Source: an uncultured Collinsella sp. (GTDB lineage: Bacteria; Actinomycetota; Coriobacteriia; Coriobacteriales; Coriobacteriaceae). From it: a stretch of 64,000 nt of DNA. The stretch's first letter is position 1. Every line of letters starts with the position of its first letter. This document shows, in pieces, positions 1 through 9,264 of this stretch. The stretch covers positions 1 through 64,000 of the forward strand of contig CATYIV010000009.1 of the NCBI GenBank assembly GCA_958407465.1, given 5' to 3'. Position numbers and translations under genes: made by a program. The notes under the pieces are model-generated. The model did not search any database and was not told where the DNA came from. It saw nothing but the letters and a program-made list of their open reading frames with translations.

Positions 1-81
1 CGACCAAATACCAAAGCCCTCGGAACGGCGGGACAGAGTATGCCCCGCCCCTCGGGACGAAGGGATAGGACAGGAGCACCC

Positions 82-1689
82 ATGGCAGGCAAGCCGCAAA
101 CACTAGCTACGACCTCGGCATTCGAGATCTTGGGCCCCGTCATGGTCGGCCCCAGCTCATCGCACACCGCCGGCGCCCTGCGCTGCGCCCAAGTTGCCGC
201 CAGCCTGCTGGAAGGCCGCATCACCAAAGTCACCTTTGGCCTGTGGAACTCCTTCGCCCACACCTACCGTGGCCACGGCACCGATCGTGCGCTCGTCGCG
301 GGCATCCTGGGCCTCGACACCGATGACGAGAACATCAAGCAGGCCTTCGACCTCGCGCGCGAGCAGGGCCTCGAATATCACTTTGACATCAAAGGCGACG
401 ACGCCTCCATCCACCCCAACACCGTCGACATCGAAATGGTCGACGACACAGGCGCCACGGCACAGGTTCGCGGCGAGAGCCTGGGCGGTGGCAAGATGCG
501 CATCAGCCGCATTAACGGCGTCGGCGTCGACATCTCGGGTATGTATTCCACGCTCTTCGTGGCGCACAAGGACGTTCCCGGCGTGCTCGCCGCGCTCACG
601 AACCTGCTCGCCTACGCCCACGTGAACATCGCCTTCTGCCGCACCTACCGCACCGAAGTGGGCGGCCAGGCCTACTCCGTCTTTGAGACCGACGGCGCGC
701 CCGACGACACCGTCGTCCCCATGCTGCGCAAGCTCGACAATGTCGATTACGCAACGTTTATCGAGCTCCCCGGTTCTGCCTCGTCGCTCTCCCCCGGCGT
801 CTCGGCCAAGGAAATCTTCGACGACGGCGAGCAGCTGCTCGATGCGTGCGAGGAACTGGGGCTCAGCATCGGCGCCGTCATGGCCGTTCGCGAGGCGCGT
901 CTGACCGGCGAGGCCCACGCCGTCGCTGCCATGCGCCGCGTGCTCGAGGTTATGCGCGAGGAGACCATGGCCCCCCTCGCCAATCCGCAGCGTTCGCTCG
1001 GCGGGCTTATCGGCGGCGAGGCCAAGCTCGTCGAAGCCACCAGCCGCAACGATTTGAGTGCAAGCCTGATGGGCCCCGTTCAGACCGACGCCGTGGCCCG
1101 CGCCATGGCCGTGCTCGAGCGCTCCGCCACGATGGGTGTGATCGTCGCAGCTCCGACGGCAGGATCCGCGGGTGTTGTGCCCGGCTGCGTGCTGGCGCTC
1201 GCCGATCGTCTGCAGCTCGACGACGAGCAGGTCATGGACGCGCTCTACTGCGCAGCCGCCATCGGCCTCAACCTCACCACAAGCGCCTGCGTTGCCGGCG
1301 CCGAGGGCGGCTGCCAAGCCGAGGTCGGAAGCGCCGCCGCCATGGCAGCCGCCGCGCTGGTGCAGATGCTCGGCGGCACGCCCGAGCAGGCTCTCGACGC
1401 CAGTTCCATCGCGCTGAGTAACCTGCTGGGCCTCGTTTGTGACCCCGTCGGTGGCCTCGTGGAAGTGCCCTGCCAAAACCGCAACGCCATCGGCGTGGCA
1501 GCGGCCTTTAGCTCGGCACAACTCGCCCTCGCAGGCATTAAGAGCTTGGTGCCGTTTGACCAGATGGCACATGTCATGCTTTCGGTGGGTCACGCGTTGC
1601 CGGCCACGCTGCGCGAGACGGCAAAGGGCGGCATCGCGCAGGCTCCGGCCGCACTTTCGGCCTGTGCAAAATGCGGCGTGTGCGGATAA
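82..1689 (+). CDS. sdaA: L-serine dehydratase (L-serine ammonia-lyase), iron-sulfur type, single chain
   Basis: Deaminates L-serine to pyruvate and ammonia in the cytoplasm using a [4Fe-4S] cluster. The beta domain comes first, with the family motif VGPSSSHTAG near residue 25 and an ACT-like stretch around residues 165-230. The alpha domain follows from about residue 260. Cluster-type cysteines are visible in SACVAGAEGGC, GLVCDPVGG and EVPCQNRN, and the C-terminus ends in CAKCGVCG. At 535 residues it has the length of the fused one-chain form. I chose the ATG at 82 over an upstream in-frame ATG at 40 because a purine-rich ribosome site (GGACAGGAG) precedes it and homology starts just after it. 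It stands alone, followed by its own hairpin terminator. Confidence 0.93.
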   Translation: MAGKPQTLATTSAFEILGPVMVGPSSSHTAGALRCAQVAASLLEGRITKVTFGLWNSFAHTYRGHGTDRALVAGILGLDTDDENIKQAFDLAREQGLEYHFDIKGDDASIHPNTVDIEMVDDTGATAQVRGESLGGGKMRISRINGVGVDISGMYSTLFVAHKDVPGVLAALTNLLAYAHVNIAFCRTYRTEVGGQAYSVFETDGAPDDTVVPMLRKLDNVDYATFIELPGSASSLSPGVSAKEIFDDGEQLLDACEELGLSIGAVMAVREARLTGEAHAVAAMRRVLEVMREETMAPLANPQRSLGGLIGGEAKLVEATSRNDLSASLMGPVQTDAVARAMAVLERSATMGVIVAAPTAGSAGVVPGCVLALADRLQLDDEQVMDALYCAAAIGLNLTTSACVAGAEGGCQAEVGSAAAMAAAALVQMLGGTPEQALDASSIALSNLLGLVCDPVGGLVEVPCQNRNAIGVAAAFSSAQLALAGIKSLVPFDQMAHVMLSVGHALPATLRETAKGGIAQAPAALSACAKCGVCG

Positions 1690-1705
1690 CGGCAAAGAAT
1701 GACTC

Positions 1706-1734
1706 AAAGGTGGGACAAATGTCCCACCTCTTTT
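1706..1734 (+). terminator. Terminator after the serine dehydratase gene
   Basis: The stem AGGTGGGACA pairs with TGTCCCACCT almost without a loop, and a TTTT run follows. It lies 20 bases after the stop codon. The GTGGGACAAA arm recurs in the hairpin at 42843-42875. Confidence 0.75.
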
Positions 1735-1775
1735 GAATGCCACCGTTTCCGTACCACAAACAGCAGGGCAATCGC

Positions 1776-1781
1776 TATAAT
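1776..1781 (+). promoter_or_regulatory. Candidate -10 box upstream of the L,D-transpeptidase gene
   Basis: A perfect TATAAT lies 58 bases before the chosen start at 1839. No good -35 hexamer is visible at 17 bases (the sequence there is ACCACA), so this is a partial promoter call. Confidence 0.45.
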
Positions 1782-1838
1782 GCAAGCCCAGTAAAAACAC
1801 GATGAACCGCAAGGCGAAAATCGAAGGATATGCATACG

Positions 1839-3572
1839 ATGTCGCAAAACGATCGAACTCAACTGATTCCCGATCCGCAGCAGCCGAGCAGGCACACCGG
1901 CGGCGTTCAGTCACCGCGTCCTATCGCGCCGAGCCACGGTCAGCAGCGTGGTGCGGCAAACGCGCCCCAACGTCCGAACCAACAGCGACAGCAGCGTCAA
2001 CAACGTCAGCAGCGCCAGGCAAACGGCAATGCGCCCAAGCAGCCCCCCACGCACGCTCGAGGCGATCGCGGCCCCGCGCGCAAGTCCGCCGTCAACAATA
2101 AATCGGGCAAAAAGACGACGCTCTTTGTCGTCCTGGGTCTAATCATCATTGTCTATACCGTAGGCATCGTAGCGTTTTCGCAGCTAGCTTACCCCAACAC
2201 CATCATTGCCGGCGTCGACGTCTCGTTCTCCAACGCTTCGTCTGCCGCCACCAAGGTCAACTCGGCATGGAAGCACTATAAGCTCACCGTGACAGGCGAT
2301 GACTTTAGCTGGACCTATCAGCCCGAGTCCGATGAGCCCATCGTCGACGGCGAAGCTGCCGCAAAAGAAATCATCAGCCACAACGAAGCCTTTGTATGGC
2401 CGGTCCGCCTTGTGGAATCCTTAAGCGGCAAGACCAAAACAACCGCCACCTCCAACGAAGTCGATCTTGATCAAGACGTCGACCTGTCCATGCTCTCCGA
2501 CACCTTTAACCAAAAGCAGTTTGAGAAGGATCTGGGCGCCGCCATCGACGAGTTTAACGAGGGCCGTTCGGGCACGTTCGAGGCCAATAGCTCCTATGAC
2601 GAACAGGCCGGCAAGTTTACCGTCGAGAAGGCGCGCTCCAACGAAAAACTCAACCGCGAGCATGCCATTAAATATGCCGAGCTCGAGCTTGCCTCGCTGG
2701 CCGAAACCGTAGATCTTTCCAAGCTTGGCAACGATGCCTATGAGCCGCTCAATGGAACGCTGACCGATGATCAGATTCAGGCTGCATGTGATGCCGCCAA
2801 CAACTTCCTGGGCGTCAACGTGACCCTTAAACTCAACGGCGAGGATGCCGGAAAGGTTGATGGCAGCTCCGTGTTGCAGTGGATCAGCTTTGCCGATCCG
2901 GCCAACCCCACGCTCGATACGTCGCAGATCAGTAGCTGGGCAGCCGAGCTCGCCAACGGCTTTAATACCGTGGGCTCCACTCGCTGGTGGACGCGCGCCG
3001 ATGGCAAGCAGTGCGCCGTCGAAGGCGGTGACTTTGGTTGGTCCATCGACAGCAGCTCGCTCGCCAAGCAGGTCGAAGACGCTATTAACAACAAGCAGAC
3101 CGGCGAGACCGAGATCAAGTACTCCCAGAAGGCCGACACCTTTACCGCAAAGGGAGAGCCCGACTGGAAGGCATACATCGACGTCGACCTGTCCGAGCAG
3201 CACGCGCGCTACTATGACGAGAACGCCAATATCGTGTGGGAGGCCAACTTTATTTCCGGCAAACCGGGCGAAGACGCCACCCCCGAGGGCGTGTGGCAGA
3301 TCAACAGCAACGACGGCGGCAGCACCCTGATCGGAGCCAAGGACCCCGAGACCGGTAAGCCCAAATACGAGAGCCCGGTGAGCTACTGGATGCCGTTCGA
3401 GGGCAATATGATCGGCTTCCACGATGCCACCTGGCAAAACGACAAGAGCTTTGATAATGCCGAGTCGTACAAGTGGTGCGGCAGCCACGGCTGCATCAAC
3501 CTGCGCCTGGCCGATGCAAAGGCACTGCACGATTGCATCAAAGTCGGCCTGTGCGTGGTTGTCCACTCGTAG
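1839..3572 (+). CDS. L,D-transpeptidase, YkuD domain, membrane-anchored
   Basis: Forms 3-3 crosslinks in peptidoglycan or attaches ligands to it, acting outside the membrane. The 577-residue protein has a cytoplasmic Gln/Arg/Pro-rich N-terminus with a repeated QRQQ pattern and one transmembrane helix near residues 91-113. A long extracellular region resembling the peptidoglycan-binding domain of this family follows, then a C-terminal YkuD catalytic domain. The active-site signature is clear: a histidine in GFHDATW and the cysteine in SHGCINLRL about 30 residues later. The ATG at 1839 is preferred to the one at 1830 because GAAGGA (1823-1828) sits ten bases before it. The gene is monocistronic as far as can be seen. 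Confidence 0.9.
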   Translation: MSQNDRTQLIPDPQQPSRHTGGVQSPRPIAPSHGQQRGAANAPQRPNQQRQQRQQRQQRQANGNAPKQPPTHARGDRGPARKSAVNNKSGKKTTLFVVLGLIIIVYTVGIVAFSQLAYPNTIIAGVDVSFSNASSAATKVNSAWKHYKLTVTGDDFSWTYQPESDEPIVDGEAAAKEIISHNEAFVWPVRLVESLSGKTKTTATSNEVDLDQDVDLSMLSDTFNQKQFEKDLGAAIDEFNEGRSGTFEANSSYDEQAGKFTVEKARSNEKLNREHAIKYAELELASLAETVDLSKLGNDAYEPLNGTLTDDQIQAACDAANNFLGVNVTLKLNGEDAGKVDGSSVLQWISFADPANPTLDTSQISSWAAELANGFNTVGSTRWWTRADGKQCAVEGGDFGWSIDSSSLAKQVEDAINNKQTGETEIKYSQKADTFTAKGEPDWKAYIDVDLSEQHARYYDENANIVWEANFISGKPGEDATPEGVWQINSNDGGSTLIGAKDPETGKPKYESPVSYWMPFEGNMIGFHDATWQNDKSFDNAESYKWCGSHGCINLRLADAKALHDCIKVGLCVVVHS

Positions 3573-3704
3573 TGCAACGCGCGCATTCCTACAACATGGA
3601 GCTGCTGCGACCAATCTAACAGTTCCGAAAGAAACCGTCCCATGCGCCCGCCCCAACCGGTGGGCGCATATAATTATCGAGGTTCTTTCTATAAAGGAGA
3701 CGCT

Positions 3705-5141
3705 ATGCCGAATGTCCCCACCATCACCCCGGGCCCGGATGATAACGAGAACACGCCCGAAGGTGCCACCGAAACGATTCCTCTGATTACAAACGTACAT
3801 GCCGATAAGCAGAACGGACGCACGAACGATACGGCCGAGATTTCCGATGAAGAGGCATATGCCAAGCTCAAGGCAAAACGTGCCGAACGTCGACGCAAAA
3901 AGCTCATCCGACGCGGCATTGCGGCCGGCGTCGTGGCCGCCATTGTGCTCATCGCCGTTGTCGTGACCTTAGCCATCAACGCACGGCCCGCAGGCAACAA
4001 CGGGCCGGTGACCGACATGGTGACCGAGGGCACGTTTACCACAACGGTCGAGGCAAAAGGCCAGCTCAAACCCATTTCGTCCTCAGTGGTCTCCCCTTCT
4101 GTCGACGGCACGGTCGATTCTATCAACGTGCAGGCAGGCCAATCCGTCAACGAGGGCGACGTGCTTATGACCATTAAAAACGACGAGCTCGATCGCAACG
4201 TTGCCGAGGCGCAACGTGCAGTTGCAGCCGCTCAGGAAGACCTCGCCAACGCGCAGAAAGCCGCAGCTGCCGCGCAGGCCACCCCAACGACGGACGTCGA
4301 GGGAGCTTCCGCAGCGGCTGGCGTCTCCGCCGCATCAGCGGACACGAACGCCGTATCGGCCGCGCAGCGCAGCCTCGCATCAGCCCAGGCAAACCTCGAC
4401 CAGGCGAACGCCAAGGCCTCCAGTCGCACGGTCACGGCCCCGAGCTCGGGTAGCATCGTGGAGCTCAATGCCAAAGTGGGCGCCACGGTAACAGGCGGCA
4501 TGATCATGGGCGAAAGCGATACGAGTGGCGGCAAGCAGTGCATGCAGATCGCCGACCTATCTAAGATGAAGGTGACCGTGCAGGTGGGCGAAAAGGACAT
4601 CGCCAAGATCGCTGTTGGGCAGAGCGCCAACGTCACGTATCCCGCGTTTCCCGATATCGTGAGCCAGGGCACCGTCACGGCTATCGCGTCGGTGGCAAAC
4701 TCCGACGCCGCCAACGGAGGCGGCGGCAGCGTAACCTTTAACGTCGACATTCTCATCGAGGCGCCCGACGCGCGCCTGAAGCCGGGCATGACGGCCGAGG
4801 TATCGGTGGTGACCGAGCAGCTCGACGACGTGGTAATGGTGCCGACGATGGCACTCATGACCGAAGACGGCGAACACTATTACGTCAACGTGGCGACTGA
4901 TGACGAGGGCAAGCAAACCCGTCGCGTGAAGGTGACCGTCGTGACGCAAAACGACAACGAAGCCGTAGTCGGCAAGACACAGGTCAAGCGCGACGACCAG
5001 GGCAACGAGATCAATCCCAACGTGCCGGTTACCAAGCTGCGCGATGGCGACACCCTCGTCATGGACACCGGAGCGGACGCAACGGCTGACGGCGGCTACG
5101 GCGCGGATTCGGGCAGTATGTCTGCCGACGAGGGCATGTAA
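3705..5141 (+). CDS. MacA/HlyD-type periplasmic adaptor subunit of an ABC exporter
   Basis: This is the membrane-fusion (adaptor) subunit of a tripartite-like ABC exporter. The 478-residue protein has a charged cytoplasmic N-terminus and a transmembrane anchor near residues 65-92. The lipoyl/barrel-sandwich halves follow (VVSPSVDGTVDSINVQAGQ and TVTAPSSGSIVEL), separated by an Ala-rich coiled coil with NAQKAAAAAQ-like repeats, and then a beta-barrel region. The ATG at 3705 follows AAAGGAGA at 3691-3698. Its stop codon shares one base with the ATPase start, so the two genes are translationally coupled. In Gram-positives such proteins serve peptide or drug export. The substrate cannot be read from sequence. 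Confidence 0.87.
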   Translation: MPNVPTITPGPDDNENTPEGATETIPLITNVHADKQNGRTNDTAEISDEEAYAKLKAKRAERRRKKLIRRGIAAGVVAAIVLIAVVVTLAINARPAGNNGPVTDMVTEGTFTTTVEAKGQLKPISSSVVSPSVDGTVDSINVQAGQSVNEGDVLMTIKNDELDRNVAEAQRAVAAAQEDLANAQKAAAAAQATPTTDVEGASAAAGVSAASADTNAVSAAQRSLASAQANLDQANAKASSRTVTAPSSGSIVELNAKVGATVTGGMIMGESDTSGGKQCMQIADLSKMKVTVQVGEKDIAKIAVGQSANVTYPAFPDIVSQGTVTAIASVANSDAANGGGGSVTFNVDILIEAPDARLKPGMTAEVSVVTEQLDDVVMVPTMALMTEDGEHYYVNVATDDEGKQTRRVKVTVVTQNDNEAVVGKTQVKRDDQGNEINPNVPVTKLRDGDTLVMDTGADATADGGYGADSGSMSADEGM

Positions 5142-5914
5142 TGCGTCCCGTTATCGACATCCGCAACGTGCACCGCATCTTTGAGAGCGAGGCAGGTTGC
5201 GCCCACATCCTGCATAACGTGAGCCTGGCGGTAGATCCCGGCGAGTTCGTCGCCATTACCGGCCCCTCGGGCTCGGGCAAGTCGACGCTCATGAACATCC
5301 TAGGCTGTCTGGATAAGCCGACGGCGGGCGACTATTACCTGCAAGGGCTCAACGTGGCCGAGCTCGATGATGACGAGCTCACCGAAGTCCGCGCCCTGAG
5401 CATTGGCTTTGTCTTTCAGAGCTTCAACCTGCTGCCGCGCCTGTCGGTTATCGAAAACGTCATGCTGCCGCTGGCCTACACCAATGTGCCCCGTAGCCAG
5501 CGCGAAATGCGCGCCGTTCACGCGCTGCAGGCTGTCACGCTGCCCGTCGACCACTGGGACCACCGCATATCCGAGCTCTCGGGCGGCCAGATGCAGCGCG
5601 TCGCAATCGCGCGCGCCCTCGTCAATGACCCGCCCATCATCCTGGCCGATGAGCCGACGGGAAACCTGGACTCCGCTACCGGAGCGCTTGTGATGGAGAC
5701 CTTCCATAAGCTCCAGAAGCGCGGCAAAACCATCGTGCTTATCACACACGACCCCGGCATCGCCGCCGAGGCCGACCGTGCCGTGACCATCCGCGACGGT
5801 CGCATTCACGATGGCGCGTATATTCCACATGCACCGCGGACCCTGCGCAGCGCCGTGGATAGCCTGCCCATGATTTCCGCCTCCGCCAACCCGCCGAAAG
5901 GAGAGATGGCATGA
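5141..5914 (+). CDS. MacB-type ABC transporter ATP-binding protein
   Basis: This is the energising subunit of the exporter and belongs to the LolD/MacB/SalX ATPase group. It carries Walker [10 protein letters not shown] near residue 41, a Q-loop in [13 protein letters not shown], signature LSGGQMQR, Walker [14 protein letters not shown] and a switch histidine in LITHDPG. Length is 257 residues, usual for a free-standing MacB ATPase. Its start overlaps the adaptor stop by one base and its end overlaps the permease start by four (ATGA), so the three genes form one coupled operon (3705-7125). Confidence 0.93.
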   Translation: MRPVIDIRNVHRIFESEAGCAHILHNVSLAVDPGEFVAITGPSGSGKSTLMNILGCLDKPTAGDYYLQGLNVAELDDDELTEVRALSIGFVFQSFNLLPRLSVIENVMLPLAYTNVPRSQREMRAVHALQAVTLPVDHWDHRISELSGGQMQRVAIARALVNDPPIILADEPTGNLDSATGALVMETFHKLQKRGKTIVLITHDPGIAAEADRAVTIRDGRIHDGAYIPHAPRTLRSAVDSLPMISASANPPKGEMA

Positions 5915-7125
5915 GCGCCCGCGATCTCATCCAGGAAGCCCTTCACTCGCTCGAGGCCAACAAGGGGCGCAGCCTGCTCACCATCCTGGGCATTGTCATC
6001 GGCATCGCCTCGGTTATCGCCATGACTTCGCTCATCGGCGGCATCCAAAACAGCCTGGTCAACAGCCTGGGCCTCAATGCGGCACGCATGGTGCAAATCT
6101 ATTCGTCGCAAGAACTCACAGAGTCGGACATCGAGAAGCTTCAAAAACTGGTGCCGCAGATAGAGCAGATCGGCATTGTCGACAGCGCGTATACCGAGTA
6201 CAAGACCGGCGATAAAAGCTATACCGTCATGGCACAGGGTGTCGATAGCGACATGCTCGACGCCGTGGGGGCCGGAAAGCTCGTTGCGGGGCGTACCTAT
6301 TCCCTGGCCGAGTCTCAATCAGGCTCGCGCGTGGCGCTCATCAGCCGCGGCGGCGCCGATCAGCTTTACGGCAACGAACAGGATGCGCTGGGGAAAACCA
6401 TCAAGGTGTCCAACGGCGAGGTGCAGATTGTCGGCGTGATTGACGGCGGCAGCGACTCCATGGGCTCGCTCACGCTGTATATGCCACGCGAAACCATCTC
6501 CGGCCTGTTTGGCGACGAGAATCCTTCATTCCCCAGCGTGACGGCGCTCGCCGCCGAGGGCACGGACATGGATGAGCTCTGCAAGACCATCGAGTCCAAG
6601 GTGCGCGCGATGAAGGGCATCGAGGAGGAGGATGAGTACAACAGTGTATCGGCGACCTCCATGAAAAGCGCCATCGATGCACTCAACTCCTTTATGGGCG
6701 CGTTTTCGCTCATCATGGGTGCTGTCGCCAGCATCTCGCTGCTTGTCGGCGGTATCGGCATTATGAATATGATGCTTACCAACGTAACGGAGCGCATCCG
6801 CGAGATCGGCATCCGCCGCGCTCTGGGCGCAAGTCGTCGCGATATCACTGCGCAGTTTTTGGCCGAATCCTCGGCGCTGTGCGTCACCGGCGGACTGCTA
6901 GGTGTCCTGATTGGCTATCTGCTGGCCTGGGCTCTTGCGATGTTTGCCGCAGGATCAGGGGTTCTCGGCGAGCTCGGTGCCAGCGGGCAAATCACACCGA
7001 GCTTTTCAATCGCCACGGTACTGCTGGCCTTCGCCGTCTCCGTCGGCATCGGCGTAATCTTTGGCTTCTATCCCGCTCGCCGCGCGGCAAAGCTCGACCC
7101 GGTGGAGTGCCTACGCTACCAGTAA
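5911..7125 (+). CDS. MacB/FtsX-type ABC transporter permease
   Basis: This is the membrane subunit of the exporter. A first transmembrane helix lies near residues 22-43 (LLTILGIVIGIASVIAMTSL). A large extracytoplasmic MacB core domain extends to about residue 265, and three C-terminal helices follow. The FtsX signature region is clear (ERIREIGIRRALGASRRDI). The 404-residue length fits the family. Only one permease gene is present, so a homodimer is expected. No terminator is obvious after the stop codon; a palindromic repeat begins 13 bases downstream and the foreign-looking corrinoid island starts there. Confidence 0.92.
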   Translation: MSARDLIQEALHSLEANKGRSLLTILGIVIGIASVIAMTSLIGGIQNSLVNSLGLNAARMVQIYSSQELTESDIEKLQKLVPQIEQIGIVDSAYTEYKTGDKSYTVMAQGVDSDMLDAVGAGKLVAGRTYSLAESQSGSRVALISRGGADQLYGNEQDALGKTIKVSNGEVQIVGVIDGGSDSMGSLTLYMPRETISGLFGDENPSFPSVTALAAEGTDMDELCKTIESKVRAMKGIEEEDEYNSVSATSMKSAIDALNSFMGAFSLIMGAVASISLLVGGIGIMNMMLTNVTERIREIGIRRALGASRRDITAQFLAESSALCVTGGLLGVLIGYLLAWALAMFAAGSGVLGELGASGQITPSFSIATVLLAFAVSVGIGVIFGFYPARRAAKLDPVECLRYQ

Positions 7126-7137
7126 GCCACCAGCAAC

Positions 7138-7207
7138 AAGTTGCGGTGAATTAGGGACTGGATATGCTATCTAGCAGCAAAAACAGACACTATTTCACCG
7201 CAACTTA
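7138..7207. repeat. 70-bp palindromic repeat, complete copy 1 (left edge of island)
   Basis: The arms are AAGTTGCGGTGAATTAGGGA at the left and TATTTCACCGCAACTTA at the right, with an unrelated 30-base centre. Other copies are at 30804-30873 and 39570-39640, and a half copy is at 29124-29143. Only the arms are conserved between copies, as in REP- or MITE-like elements. Confidence 0.85.
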
Positions 7208-7300
7208 TTGAAGGGCTGCTTGCGCCAGTTCCGGGCGTCGTCCTCGAGCTATTGGCGGATGACGGTCTTGTGCGGTTCGAGCTTGCTCGAGGCGCTCCTC
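7208..7300 (-). pseudogene. Remnant resembling the IS21-family transposase IstA
   Basis: Read on the minus strand, one frame gives SKLEPHKTVIRQ, then a stop codon, then LEDDARNWRKQPF, running straight into the palindromic repeat. This resembles the conserved segment just after the helix-turn-helix of IS21-type IstA proteins (KLxPHxxxIxxWL followed by KQRHTA). The TAG stop replaces the Trp codon expected there. The fragment is about 30 codons, has no intact ends and is plainly non-functional. The identification is by eye from a short segment and could be chance. Confidence 0.45.
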
Positions 7301-7336
7301 CTCGCGGGCGGGAGGGCACGCAGGCGCGGCGAGCGC

Positions 7337-8110
7337 CTAGCGCGCGAACTCTCGTAAGAGCGCGTCTTCCACTTCCCGAAGCGAAAGGCCCCCGCCTCCC
7401 TCGGCGGGACGGGTGACCACGATGCAGTGCGCTCCCACAGCGCGCGCTGCGGCGAGCTTCTCAGCCGTGCCGCCTACGGTTCCCGAGTCCTTGGTCACAA
7501 GCCACTGGGCGCCCACCTGCCGAAGCATCGCCTCGTTGAGCTCGCGGGTGAAGGGCCCCTGCATGCCGATGACGTGCGACGGCGAAAACCCCGCGTCGAT
7601 GCACTTCGTTATAGCACCGGGCAGCGGGAGCACACGCACGAAGAAGCGCTCCGCGAAATCGGCGACGCGCGTGTAGGGAGCAAGCTCCTTGCTCCCCGTC
7701 GTGAGAAGCGCGCGACCTGGGTTCTCGGAGAGAAAGCGCGCCGCGCAGGCGATCGACGCGACCGACACGACGCCTTTGGGCAGCGCCTCGACCGGGCGCG
7801 CAAGGCGCAGGCATCGTGCACCCACGGCGAGCGAAGCGGCCCGGATGTTACCGCTTGCGAGCGTAGCGAAGGGGTGCGTGGCGTCGACGACGATGCGCGC
7901 GCCGGAAAACTCGCGCTCCATGTCGGCCTCGTCGAGCCTGCCCGCATGCACCTCGATGCCCGGAAGCTCGCCCAAAAGTTCGCCTCCGTACTCTGTTGCC
8001 GCGTAGGCACGGGCGGGGATGCCAGCCCCGCTCGCCCATTCGCACAGAAGGCGGCCCTCGGTGGTGCCGGCGAAGATGCGCAGCGCCGGCGCGGATGTGG
8101 GCGCCGTCAC
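7337..8110 (-). CDS. cbiJ: Cobalt-precorrin-6A reductase
   Basis: Reduces the macrocycle of (cobalt-)precorrin-6A with NAD(P)H during corrin ring synthesis. The 257-residue protein begins near the family pattern FAGTTEGR, has VVDATHPFA near residue 74, and ends with the usual C-terminal elements (LVTKDSG..GGTAEKLAAA). The GTG at 8110 overlaps the cbiC stop as GTGA, matching the junction style of the whole operon. An open frame continues upstream but is antisense-like GC noise inside cbiC. It is the last gene of the cobalamin operon, and its stop lies only about 40 bases from the transposase remnant. Confidence 0.92.
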   Translation of the reverse strand: MTAPTSAPALRIFAGTTEGRLLCEWASGAGIPARAYAATEYGGELLGELPGIEVHAGRLDEADMEREFSGARIVVDATHPFATLASGNIRAASLAVGARCLRLARPVEALPKGVVSVASIACAARFLSENPGRALLTTGSKELAPYTRVADFAERFFVRVLPLPGAITKCIDAGFSPSHVIGMQGPFTRELNEAMLRQVGAQWLVTKDSGTVGGTAEKLAAARAVGAHCIVVTRPAEGGGGLSLREVEDALLREFAR

Positions 8111-8748
8111 TTCGGGCCGCCTGGGCGCGTAATCTGGTAGAGCAGCGCGTTCATAATGGCGGCCGCCACGGTCGAGCCGCCCTTGCGACCCCTCGCGACG
8201 ATGGCCGGCACGCGTCGCGCAAGTAGCTCCTCTTTCGCCTCGACCACGTTCACAAACCCGACCGGCACCCCAACGACAAGCGCGGGCGCGATCTCCCCCG
8301 CGTCCATGAGCTCGGCGAGGCGCAGAAGTGCTGTGGGAGCGTTGCCGACGGCCACGATGAGCGGACCCTCGATGCCGCAAGCTTTGTCCATGCTCGCAAC
8401 GGCGCGAGTCGTGCCCGCGGCGCGCGCAGCCGCGGCGACATCAGGGTCGGCCATGTAGCACACGGCCTTGCAGCCGAGCTTCGCGAGCGCGGGCTTGCTT
8501 ATGCCCGCGAGCGCCATGTTCGTGTCGGTGAGCACCGTGGCCCCTGCGCGCAGTGCGTCGAGCGCACAGTGCGCGGCGTCATGGGTGAACACGAGGGAAT
8601 CGGCGTACGAGAAGTCGGCAGTGGTGTGGATGACGCGCTTCACGACGGGCTCTTCAAGCGGCGGGAACGTGCGGCCGCCGAGCTCTTCGGTGATGATCTC
8701 GAAGCTGCGCCGCTCGATGACGCCGGGCGCCATCTCCTTGGAATCCAT
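8107..8748 (-). CDS. cbiC: Cobalt-precorrin-8 methylmutase
   Basis: Moves the C11 methyl group to C12 to give cobyrinic acid. The 213-residue protein has the family N-terminus (IERRSFEII), the stretch RVIHTTADFSYADSL holding the catalytic histidine, and C-terminal ARRVPAIVARGRKGGSTVAAA with the conserved RGRKGGS. Length is typical. It starts one base after the stop of the upstream cobO gene and overlaps cbiJ downstream by four bases. Confidence 0.95.
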   Translation of the reverse strand: MDSKEMAPGVIERRSFEIITEELGGRTFPPLEEPVVKRVIHTTADFSYADSLVFTHDAAHCALDALRAGATVLTDTNMALAGISKPALAKLGCKAVCYMADPDVAAAARAAGTTRAVASMDKACGIEGPLIVAVGNAPTALLRLAELMDAGEIAPALVVGVPVGFVNVVEAKEELLARRVPAIVARGRKGGSTVAAAIMNALLYQITRPGGPK

Positions 8749-9264
8749 CTAGTACTCCACTCCTTCCCTTGCACATATCCCCTGCTCGTAGGGGTGTTTC
8801 TCGCACCGCATCTCGGTTATGTAGTCGGCCTTCTCCACGATCTTGCGGGAAGGCGCGCGCCCGGTGAGCGCTACTTCGACGCCGCGCGCGGACAAGTCGA
8901 GCGCGCGGTCCACGAGCGCCTCGTCGACAAGCCCCTTCGAAAGCGCGTCGAGCGCCTCGTCGAGCACGAGCAGCCCCTCCTGCGCGCCCTGGAGCTCGGC
9001 GAGCGCGGAAGCGAGGTTCCCATCGTGCAGCTCGCACGTCGCGGCAAGTTCTTCCGGCGTCATCGACCAGGTAAACTTGTCCGACACCTTCCCCGCGAAC
9101 ACGGACACGCCGAAATGCTCGGCGAGCAGGCGCGCCTCCCCGCTTTCGCCGTCTTTCAGGAACTGCACGACGACGACGCGGCGGCCTGCGGCGAGCATGC
9201 GAAGGGCGAGGCCCATCGCCGCCGTGGTCTTGCCTTTGCCGTCGCCATGATACACGTGGATCAT
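8749..9264 (-). CDS. cobO: Corrinoid adenosyltransferase, CobA/CobO type
   Basis: Adds the 5'-deoxyadenosyl group from ATP to cob(I)yrinic acid a,c-diamide. The P-loop GDGKGKTTAA is at residues 7-16, followed by VVVVQFLKDGESGE and a Walker-B-like LLVLDEALDAL. The 171-residue length is right for the CobA/BtuR family, which is distinct from PduO or EutT. It overlaps the cobQ stop by four bases (ATGA), which also places the start. Confidence 0.95.
   Translation of the reverse strand: MIHVYHGDGKGKTTAAMGLALRMLAAGRRVVVVQFLKDGESGEARLLAEHFGVSVFAGKVSDKFTWSMTPEELAATCELHDGNLASALAELQGAQEGLLVLDEALDALSKGLVDEALVDRALDLSARGVEVALTGRAPSRKIVEKADYITEMRCEKHPYEQGICAREGVEY

Noticed and set aside
157-1914. Long open frame antisense to the serine dehydratase gene
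   Set aside because: It mirrors the codon structure of the real gene in GC-rich DNA, has no domain and no sensible start; the plus-strand protein is unambiguous.
3705-7125. Macrolide-specific MacAB resistance system
   Set aside because: The proteins belong to the general MacA/MacB/FtsX family, but nothing in the sequence indicates macrolides; no outer membrane partner exists in such an organism.
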